Of a stretch of 64,000 bases of DNA, positions 48,601 to 60,600 are shown piece by piece; the first letter of the stretch is position 1; every line of letters begins with the position of its first letter. The notes under the pieces were generated by a model. The model had not been told where the DNA came from. It was given only the letters and a program-made list of their open reading frames with translations, and ran no database searches. The position numbers and the translations under genes were made by a program. The stretch is from Siphonodentalium dalli. Lineage: Eukaryota; Mollusca; Scaphopoda; Gadilida; Siphonodentaliidae. Where the stretch lies: positions 187,556,369 through 187,620,368 of the forward strand of contig CP136061.1 of the NCBI GenBank assembly GCA_032622095.1. The letters are read 5' to 3'.

Positions 48601-51600
48601 AACGGCACCACTTTTGACATCTTTAAACGACACCTTTAAATTCCTCATACCATGAAGATGATTATGTATAAGTTTGGTGGAAATCTGTGACAAATTTTTT
48701 GTCTCCCTCGCCTCCTTTCCAGACCCTGACAACGTCACTTTAAAAAATTCTAACCCGTTCTAAAAAGTTACTAAGGTTACCCCTCTTAGACACCTTTGGT
48801 GCCATCTAAATATTGATAGATGACATGAATAAAGAGTGTTTCTTAATATTTTTGTTTTGTGTTTTGATCCATGAAAAATGTATTTACCTTCTATGTGGTT
48901 ATTGGTTCGAAAGGAGTGTTCAAAGTTCAAATATACACCATTTGGAGATACCTAAAACAAACAACTAAAACAAAAAGCGAGTAGTATTCACTGATATCAT
49001 ATCGGCATCCAAAAGACAATTCTGTATGCTCCACCGCCAGATATGCAAAAACACACTTTAATAGTAATTGCTTACAGTGCTCGAACGTGATATTTGGATT
49101 TACCACACAATTTGTAAGAAATAACGATTTATTCATGCAATAAAATATTTTTAAAATAATTATGTCAATATAACTTATAAAAACATACAAATAAACTTTA
49201 CTTTATTATAAACATAAAATAATCTCATAAAATATGTCTAAAAAACAACAAACCATAAAAGTAATAACTTGGATTTATTCATGTAAAATATTCCAAAAAT
49301 ATGTCCAATAACTCATGAAAACATTACAGATATACAAATAAGCTTCCTTTATTATCAAATGTATGAGATACTTTCAAATAATTGCCCACAAGCTATTATA
49401 TTTCCTCCTCAAAATTGTCTAAACTTAGAAGATTCGGCCAATTAAGCTGGTCGAATCTTCCCAGTAGCCGAATATTCACGGACCCCAACTGTTAATCTGA
49501 TCATCCATTTCACTTTTTTCTTGATTTATTGGAAAAGCCCAAGAGATTATATGTAAAGACATCTAATTGTTATTATCGGTATTACCATCGGTGATAGATG
49601 GATTTTTTTGCCGATGCTGATTCTATAACGTTTACCCTAATATAGAGCAATGCTGATTGCCATTAATCACTATCAAAGGAATGTCAGTACATGTTTTTTC
49701 CATCCTCTCATTTTGTATATCCATGTTGATTCCTTGGATGTTGATTGCTTGGATTTCTAACAATAACCCATATTTTGATTTGTTTTTCATCTTCAGGTAA
49801 TTTTGCTGTATGGGGTGGTCTGTTCTCGGCTATTGATTGCTCAATGGTATATCTAAGAAAAAAAGAGGATCCATGGAACTCTATTACAAGTGGTGCACTC
49901 ACAGGAGCCATTTTATCAGTGAGGAGTAAGTTTCAATTCTCAAGTAGTGGAATACACATATGTAGATTAAAAACTTGGTGTTGCCAAATTCTGTCTTTGA
50001 AAATTGGTCAGACATATTTATCAAAGATAATAGTCATGAGATCTGAACTGCATTTGTATTAAATAGTTCAGTACAATTAGCAAATACCGCTGACTATCCC
50101 TCACCTCATTTAAACAAAAAAGGTTTTTAAATAGACATGAACATCTGTTTGCTCGTTTTTGAATAAAATTGACCTAGAGTTTGGCAAGGTCGGTTCATGG
50201 GCGAGTGGAGGCGATAGCGCAATGACTTGAACAAATATCAACTGATTTTGTTGATATTCAGTATATGGGACTTGCTTAAAAAAGTGTCTTGATCGAGTTT
50301 GAAAACTGGCCAGGTCCATCCATTTTGGGTGGAGTTATGGCCAATTTTCTTCAGCACACCCTACAGGCCTTATCCCTCATCCAATTGACACCAAACTTTA
50401 TATGGATCTTCGTGGTGTCAGTGACCTCTGCATTGAATCTATAATTTTTTTCCAATATTTGATTAATACAGGGTTCCCGCGGGGCCTTGGATTCAAGGAA
50501 CGGCCTTGAATTTGACAAGGTGTGGTTCAAGGCCTTGAAATCCTGGAATAAGGGCAATGGGCCTTGAAAAGCCTTGAATATTCGCGATACAACAAAACGC
50601 CGATGATCCGTAATTAATCACCTCTTTCATTTCCGGGTTTACGGTAAATGACCACATTGGAGCGAGATATAAATAGCGCAGTTATATTATAATAGAGCAG
50701 CGATGTATCGAGCATTCTCATTGGATAGTTGCAGTGACGTTGGCCAATCGCAAAGCGCGACGTATTATCGCATGTGACTGTCGTGTCAGTCTGCTAAAAT
50801 GTTGTCGTGTGTGTACCGTTTTTCGATGATTGTTTTCGATAATTACCAATAAAAAATGGGGAAATGCACATTCCAAGATTGTTGGTTAACTTCCGAAAGT
50901 TACAAAGACTGGTTAATGATCGTTCTGGGCGACAGGTATTCTGCAAAATGCAAACTTTGCCTGAAAACATTTAGCGTGGAGAACATGGGAAAAGCCGCGT
51001 TGGATTCCCATGTGAAATCTGACAAACATCTTAAAGTTTTGAAGGACAAAAAAAAGACGCTACCATTTCCATTCGTAGTCGGACCTAAAAATGATTATCT
51101 GCATTGAATTGTGTGGGTATAATAATCTGGGAAAAGTACCAGGTATTATAGTACCCAACCTGAGTAATGTTAATAATTACTAACATGGCAATGTGTGATA
51201 GAATACTGATTAATTTATTTTAAGGCCTTGAAAATCCTTGAATTTGGGTATCAAAGGGCCTTGAAAATAGCTGAAAAATGTAGCGAAACGGCCTTGAATA
51301 GCCTTAAATTTGATCAGTCCTTGCTTGCAGGAACCCTGTAATACCATGGCTGCTAGCAGCCATCTTGGATTTCACATTTGAATTCATTGGCAGACCCTGC
51401 AGCCAACATTTATTACAGAAATGTTTTTTTAATTTACAGGCGTGTTTAAGATCATCTCTAGATGGGAGCTATCAAATTTGAATGATTTTTTATGAAAAAC
51501 ATGTCCGCCATCAGCCATCTTGGATTTTACTAAAAACTTTGCTGTGCCCTACAGCCAACATTTTTCATTCAATTGATCCCAAACTTCAGATGGCTCTTCA

Positions 51601-54600
51601 GGTTGACCTTAAAAATTTCAACTTTCCTTATCGCTCCATTGTAATGTATGACATTAACCCCTCACCATTTTGAGCTACAGTTTCATTGTCAGTTTTGATC
51701 GCAATAACACAATAACTTGAATTAATATAAATTGATTTTGTTGATATGAGAATTGCTCAACAATGTCTTTAACGATTTCGAATAATGGCGAGGTCCACCT
51801 ACATTGGGCAGAGTTAGATCCCCTAATTAGCTAATTTTTTTGAACTTTTATCGTGATAGCTTCAACAAATATCGACTGATGGCCAATGGTTATTTTGGGC
51901 AGAGTTATGGCTCTTTAATTAGTTAATTGCTGTGCATTTTGATTGCTATAGCACAATAACTTTGGCGAGCTCATTGATCATTTCTTGGGGGAATATTTGG
52001 TATGTCAGACTTACTCAACAGTGTTGTGTATGGTAGCCAGTTACAATTAATGCATTTTCAATCCAAGCCCATGTTTGACATAGCTGCCGCAACTCCACCC
52101 TGCATCTCTCTTGCTATTCTTGTTTCATACCAAGCTTTTCTCATAATAATTTTTAGTTATCTGATGTACATATATATGAGGCATTTGAGTTGGTTTTCTG
52201 TACATATGACTTACATGTATGTATTGAAAACCAAATCAATTGCCTCCATATGGGGTTCAACTTTAGCAAGTTTCATGGAGATTGATGATATTGTTTAAAC
52301 AGTTCATAATATTTCAGGGGAACGATCAGTTTGTTCACATGTACGGGTTAGGCAGAATGGAACGATGGATATGTTAGCATAACAAAGCTGGTCTGCACTA
52401 CTTTGTGATGCATGGTCCTCTTCATCAATTATTTGATTCATTTAAACATTGAATGCAAATCTGGTACCAGAAGATGCTAATTATTGGTAGTAAAATACTA
52501 TTGTAGAATACACTTTGAATGAGTTTCTAGGAGACATCGCTGACCACAGAAAGTCACACCAAGAGCAATTTTGTCACGTACTTATTCAAAAGTCTTGCTC
52601 AAGCTCTCTAGGGGGACTTGGCTAAAAAATTGGAATCGCCCCACTTTTTTTTTTTACAGATTGACCAAATAATGGAATTGACAAAAAACAAAGAACATAA
52701 CCCATGTGTAGGTTCAGGTGAATCTCAAATTTTTATGCATTGTTTAACTAACTGAACTTGTACAAACAACAATATAAAAAAAATCAGTGCTGGCTTTTTT
52801 ATAAAGAGGATTCAATGGTCGAAAATATTCTTTCCTATTGTTATTCTTGTTTGTTTACCTGAAGTTGTATAAAGTTTTACATTGTGTGTGGATAACAGTG
52901 TCTCTTCTTGTTAAGTCCCAGTTTGGTGCAGAACATCGCCAGCATATATCTTGTTGACCAATTTTTAACCCTATTGTCATAAAAGTAAAAGACTCGAGTC
53001 TTGTATCGAACAATACGGCATAATTAGCTGAATATGCAGTCATTATTTTAAACTCAATGTCACATATACATAAACCGAGATCCAATGAGTCCCACCTGTT
53101 AGAATTTCTTTTGTGGACTATTCATGCAATAAATATTGAACAATTGGGTATATTGTTTAGATCTTTTTTAGTCTTAATTTAATTATGGGCATTCGACTGA
53201 GAAAGTGTAAATAGTCTCTTGGAGTATCCCTCAATGACACTTTTTCTAAGAAAATAAAACCCCAACTAATGGTTATATTACGGGAGCAAGTTGCCCCCGA
53301 ATTCTGAATTACGGGAGCAAATAATTTCTCTCATTGTGATTTCCTCATGGACTGTCGAGAAAAAAACTCAATATTACAAACTGGGGTATCACAATCCCTT
53401 ATATATTTGACAATGACACCCATACCAATAAGAGAAAGGTTTTCTCTATGAGTATTTTAGAGTTATTGCTCTTCCATTTTAGATGGCACTGGTGCTATGA
53501 TTGGCTCTGCAGTTATAGGTTAGTATATACTTATTTAGCAATTTTAACTCATTCAACAGCTCTTACCTGTGGAGAACGTCGTGGAGACGCCCCTTCTATG
53601 ACATTACATGATGACGGCCCCACCCTGGGTGTATAATATTACCTTTGTCTACAGTGTATATAGGCGTCCAGGTGCTTGTTTATAACTAATAAAAGGGCAT
53701 TTATGTGAGTGTAAATATTCATTGACAGTTAATAATATAAAAACTCTTAAACTCTCAAGTACTGATATGCTAAATAAATTAGTTCAGTTTCGTGGCGAGT
53801 ATTTTGATCCGCAGAAAAATATGCCTCATGTGTACTGTGATTCTAGGAGTTAATTTAAGCATCCTGATTTTCTGCATAAAATATGGCAGTACAATTTCAA
53901 AAGGAGAAAACAAATATATATAAGAAATATCAATGAATTCAATAAGTGTATTTATGAATATATTGTGACTGATTCCAGGCATATATTATGATCCACTCTT
54001 AATCACACCCAAAATGGAGTCTTGTAAAACGTAAGCTGGAATGACCTGATTCTGCACGAATCCATTTTTACCCACATTACTCCAATGTTTTATTTAAAAT
54101 ATAAAAATCAAAAGGACAATTAAAATTAAAATCAATCTTGTGAATAAATTTTAAATAAAATGTACTATCACCGTTTAGAACTGTTGAATATTGGTCAGCG
54201 CACAGCAAGCTATGAAATCCATTAAAAGCTTTGAATGCAGCACAAATTGCGACTGCAAATTGTTTGTTATTGAAAATTGTTTGTTATTGAATTAGGTAAA
54301 TAGTAGACATCCGAATACTGACAAGTTCATTGCCTAATGTCTGTTTTATAACTATAAAGTAGAAAATAATCTGGCGAAACAGGGCAAAAAACAGAATAAG
54401 GAAGAATAATAAAATTCAAAAAGCGTAACCAGTTGGCGAAGGTTTAGTTATACCCCCTGCAAAGAAGTTATTTTTTTTAATCATTTTCATGAAACTTGGC
54501 ACAGACATCACCCACCATGGGAACCTGTGCACCTGCCATTCCAAAAACAAGACGTGTCTGCATAATTCTAGATTATATGACTTCTAGATGGGAGCCATCG

Positions 54601-57600
54601 ATTTGTTTTTCGAAATTCGTAGAACAACATGGCTGTCAGCGGTCATCTTTGATTTTCCTCATTGCCTGACTAAATCCTTTGCACACCCTACAGGCCACAT
54701 CCTCATCCAATCTTCAGCAAACTTCATATGGATCTGCGGGGTGTCCTCAGCAGCCATCTTGGATTTCAAATTTAAATCCATCAGCTCACCCTGTAGCCCA
54801 CATTTATTGGTGAAATGTTTCAAATGAAAATAATTTCATCTACACAAGACCAGACCTTTACTGTAACTTTTTGCCTTTCTTTCTTATTTATCATTCTATT
54901 CATTGCTCAGCAAAATATAAACTTCTTCCCAAGTTGAGTTACAGTGTCACCTTCATTTACTTAACAGTGGTGTCATTATGCTAAATTCATTATTAGATAA
55001 CTATTAATAATGAATATAAGAACTATGTCTATCTTATTTCTCAATGTCTTCTTAATGGTGTTATTTTTATACCCCCATCCCAAAAGATGGGGTATACAGG
55101 ATTACATGCATCTGTCCGTCCACTCATATATCTCAACCATGAGTGATCGGATCAATGAAACTTGGTATGCAGGTTTGGCATCAGGAGGGCTTTAAAATAG
55201 GGTTTATTGACGTTCACATTTGCCGTTCAAGAGTTATCCCGCTTTGTTTATCTGAAAATGTTTGATTTCTTTCCGTCCGCTCATATATCTCAACCATGGG
55301 TTATCAGATCTCAATTAAATTTGGTGTGCAGGTTTTTCATCATGTGTGCTTTCAAAAGAGGGTTCATTGACATTGTTCACATTTTCCGTTCAAGTGTTAT
55401 CTCTCTTTCTTCTTTATCTGAAAATGTTGGATTGCTGTCAGTTGTTCGTTAGAATTGTAAAGTAATTAGTTACTAAGTTAGTTCATCACAATTTTTTTCA
55501 CAATTTGGTTTCCGACCTGCCCATATTTAAATTTTCGCCATGGGGGGTATCCCAACACCCATGGTGCAACCTCTTGTTAGACTTATGTATTTTTTTGCTC
55601 ATTTCCCTCTCTGCGAGTTTAAGAAGTGAATTCTCGACTGTATTTGGGTTTGAATGTTTGCAATGTGTTCTTTCTGAGGAGGGGAATCAGGGTGGAGTAA
55701 CTAATGAAATAAAACATGAAATGTGAGCCTATACATAGATCAACTTTAGAATATGGTTTGCTTGGCCCATTTTTGTCCCCAGAATAAATGATTAATCTCG
55801 CTCATAATTTTGCAGGTGGTGTTTTGCTGGCCATGATTGAGGGTATGACCATCATGTTCACAAGACTATCTTCACAACAGTTCAGTCCAGGTGTGTATTG
55901 CTATTGACCCAGTTCATTGACCCACTTCATTCAAAAATAAATATCACTGAGATATGGCCTATGTTTCTCAACGCCACAACTAGTGGTTAGGGCTGCACGG
56001 TATTTCGATAATATACCGTTTATTCGATATCGCTTTGAATATCGATAGAAACCGAATAGATTTTTGGACTATTCGATATATCGAGTACGTCGGTTTCCAT
56101 TTCAAGGTATCGAATAAAGATTTTGAAAAAGTAAAATTGTCGTATCTATATCATAGGAAATCAATGTGGCTTGTAACGAAACTCACAACAGGAAATAAAA
56201 TGTTATGGGATATAATCCGTGTTGAGCTATATAATGGGATATTTAGTTTCGTATTTGTGTACCTAATTAAGGGAGTATGCTATGGGGTTTCATTCACAGC
56301 TTGCGACAATCAGTCGCAGCGTCGCTATTGCGTATGATCCCGGGAATAAAACAAAGGGCGTATTCAACGGCTGGTGTTAACTGACTGTGACTGGTTTGAA
56401 ATTACATACGTCGCACCTCATGTGCATTTAAGCTCCACACACCGGAGTACGGCTTACATCAACACAATCCAATGGCGACTTTGAGTATGATAGCAATATG
56501 TGGGAGTGACAGTGAAACAAAATTGAGTCAAGCTAATGGGTTCGCTATAATACCTTGTGAAAACATAATTAACATTGGTATATATATCTACCCGAAGGCT
56601 GTCCCATAATTCAATTGAAAATGGATCTTGTGGCAAAAGTTAACACTAAGTCATTGGTTTGGACGCATTTCGGGTTTGAAAAGGGTGAGAATTCTAAACC
56701 GATAGATGAAACTCAAGCTGTTTGTCGTTTGTGTGAGAAGTCTATTCAATCGAAATGTGGCAATACATCCAATTTGATGGTTCACCTGAAGTATCGCCAT
56801 CCTAGCGAATTTATGAAACTACGGACACCCAAAAAGAGAAAAAGTGACGATGAGACACACGATTCTCCGTTGAAACAACAGCCGAAACAACAGACATTAG
56901 AATCAATCGAGAGAACAGCTGTATATGACCAAAAATCTCAACGATGGGCGAGGTCTACTGAATCTGTGACAAAATACCTCGCTGGAGATATGGTTCCGAT
57001 GTACACTCTTGACAAAACCTACTTTCGTGACATGTGTATGACTCTTGATCCAAAATACAAGCTGCCAAGGAGGAATTACTTCAGTGATAAAGCAATTCCG
57101 AAATTGTATAACAGTGTCCGTGAAAGAGTTAAAGAAGACCTGAATCTGCAGAATATTTCGCTATCACAACTGATATATGGTCATCGATAGGAATGGTTCC
57201 ATATCTTATATTAACTGTGCATTATATCAACAATGTTTGGTTCTTGAAATTGCATGTTCTGGAAACGTTATATTTTCCCGATAGTCATCCTGGTGAAAAT
57301 ATTGCTGATGTTCTCGCCGAATGTTTGAAATCGTGGGAATTGGATACGGAGAAGCTTGTGTGCACGACAACAGATAATGGCTCAAACATTATCAAGGCAG
57401 GTAACATATTGGACTGGTCTCGTTTATCGTGTTTTGGACATAATTTGAATTTGGCTGTGAATAACTCATCAAAGACGACAAACGCATCTCCAAACCGATT
57501 GCGACATGTCGCAGCGTTGTGTCCGCATTCAGTTCAAGTTGGAAATGCAAGACAGAGTTAACAATCGCTCAAAAGGAGTTGAAACTGGGCGAACATTCTC

Positions 57601-60600
57601 TCATTACCGACTGTCCAACGCGATGGGGTGCGAAATTCGATATGATAAAATGTGTTCTCGAACAAGAGTCTGCATTGAGGAAAGTTTTAAGTTCCGATCG
57701 AAAGACCAGTCATCTCTCGCCATCTTGGCAGGAGATTCAATCAATGGAATCTATAGTCGCTGGCCTGTCGCCTGTGTCTGAGTTCACCGATATTCTATCC
57801 TCTGAAAAGTTTGTTAAAATTTCATCTGTCAAGCCGATGATGGAACTTTTGGGAGTGGAACTGCTCGAGGCAGCATCAGCTGACACAAAATTGACAAAGG
57901 ACATAAAGAAATGCATTAAATCATACATGACAGACAAATATGACGATGATGACACCAAACAGCTGATTAGTTTAGCGACGTTCTTGGATCCGAGATTCAA
58001 AAAGAGGTACCTAAATGATGACGAATATATTGCAGTTACTACACGAAGAAGAAGAGTCACACAACAAACATTCAGCTGTGCAACAAGTGACTGACTCAAC
58101 ATCTGACAAGAACAGTGTCGATACTGATGTCCCAATGCCGAAGAGAAAGAAAACCCTGGCTAGTCTGTTCGCTTCTAGTGATTCTAAAGTTAAACGCACT
58201 GAAGGCATTCAGGGTGAGATAGACGAGTATACATCGACTCCGACGATTGCCGAAGACTCAAATGCATCTGATGTGGTAGAAAATGAACAGTAAAAACTTT
58301 CCTATTCTAGCAAGTTTCTCAAAGAAATATTTGTGCGTGTGTGCCACAAGTGTACCGTCGGAAAGACTATTCAGCAAGTCAGGGCACATCGCCGCGGCTA
58401 AACGATCGTGCCTCAAGCCAGCCAAAGTGAACATGCTGACATTCATTGCATGTAACATGTAAAAGTGAAATGTATTCTTGTTGGTATGATGTTGTTATAT
58501 AATTATGTAGTTGATGTCCATGTTAATTAAATAAAAGTATACAGTAAATATTAATATGCGTTGTTAATTCTTTCAAAATACGAAACTATGTCCTATTTGG
58601 CGATTCGATAGCAGCGTACAGTTTTCTTTCGTAGCTACGAAGGATAACTCTACGTTGAGAAAATACTAAGATATTCTGACTTGGATGATTTATTCGGTAT
58701 TTAGTCATACCGCGGTTAGTTAAGATATAATGTATTCGATATATTTTTTTCATTACCGTGCAGCCCTACTAGTGGTTAGTTTCAACGCCCTAGGAGAATC
58801 AAGGGCTTTTATAGCCTGAACTTTTATGTGATTTCCAACAATGTTTTACTGAAAATTTACTCAAATAACACAGATTTATTGAATAGATGAGCTATTGGGC
58901 CAAAAACAAAAAAAGGTTTTGTTTCACGGGCACCGGCGTGTCGACTTTTAACCCCCGCGTCGGTGCTTTTTATTGGTATTTTGACCTCAGAAAATATAAA
59001 ATAGACCTAATTCCACGAAATACCATGAAAATAGGCAGTCTGGGTCAACGTCGACTCTATATTTGAAATCTAGAGTCTGGAGCAAATGTCGCCAAAACCA
59101 TTTCTATTCAGCGAAGGGCTTCCCCAAAATGACGTCACAGATTTTTAAAAATACATCGATGATTGACAGGTGTCCCCACGTGTTATTTGTTGTACTTCGC
59201 AATAACAATGGCCGACTCATCAACCCCTAGAAGGCCTGTGTCGCGACATAAACTTACAGAAGATAATATTTGTCGTGTGTGCGACTATTCTTTTTCGGGA
59301 GATGAACTCGCCACATCAACGGGAAAGCTGCATCCGAGAGCAAAAAATAAGGTCGTCATCAAAAATGATGCTTTAGAACTATTTAAAAGCATAAAATTAA
59401 GTGATTTCCTCGGTGTTTCAGATTACTTTTTTACGACAAATAATTTGATTTGCAAACCATGTTACAATAAAGTAAATCAAATGCACGGGCATGAGTGAGT
59501 TCTATTTATATTTATGGGAGGCCAAGTTGGTACCATACGCAGGCCTATCTATCAGGTCTAGCACATCCTTCAAATTAATCCGAATCGTACCGAATATATA
59601 ATTTCGAAGCCATTTTTTCTGTCTCTGTTGTATTTGCAAGCCTCGCTTTCGATCGGAGAAATACCGACGAAATTCCGCTCTGTTACTATATTTAGAGGTG
59701 ACATTATGGGACAGTCTCTGCCCACTAACACTTGTTTATTAACCCATAACGGTTTCATTGGACGGAAAATAATTTACGCAATCAATCAGATTACGGAATC
59801 CCGAGGACTTGGAAATGAGATAGCGATGTTATCCGTCAGACCTAATATTCAATGTTGTTAAGAATATTTAGGTATGAGTTTACTCAGACTGGAAAATAGG
59901 TAACAGCAAATACAACTCGCGATTTTACATCAAGTAAGCTTTAATATTCTGTCTTGTTTATTACCTATGTAAAGGTGTCATACAACTGGATTCAGAGTGT
60001 AAGTATTCCACAAACAAATCCGGGGAAATTGCCAGAAAAGGAGAGTTTATTTATATGCAAAAAAGTATTCATTTTGGATCGATCGATTGATTGTTTAAAA
60101 AGTTGGAATCAATTTTCTGGATGAAATGGTACATGACAAAAAGCGACATAGCACTCAATTTCATACATTTGAGCTGGGCCATGTACCAGAATACTAACCT
60201 AAATCACGCTCTACCTGTTTGGAACTCTAAAATAATTCTATATTTGCAAATTTGGTATTGAAAACATCAAATGACTTTAAGTTTACATTAAATGTTCCGG
60301 TTCCGATTCTCAAAGTTAGTTTTTTTTTTGTCATCACCACAACCGGAAATGGTGACGTTTGTTTCCTGGGGGGTGAGGTGATAATTGTTTATTGGGCGAT
60401 TCTCCAGGTGTTGTACGGGACATTTATACTCTTATATGGCCCCTATTTTATTCAGGAAATTAAACTTGCGATATATAATATACTCTGGCAATGCTGCTAG
60501 GCACATATAACAAGCACAATAAAACTTGATTGTTCATAGAGATCTAATTTTTTTTAAATAGTAAAAAATATGCGGTGTTGTACGGGACATAATTTGGGAA

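Noticed and set aside
52002-52298. 98-codon hydrophobic ORF in intron 4
   Set aside because: No domain, sits among degraded repeat sequence, no splice context with TIMM17.
56035-56337. 100-codon ORF at the left end of the second hAT
   Set aside because: Lies in the subterminal non-coding part of the transposon, upstream of the real transposase start.
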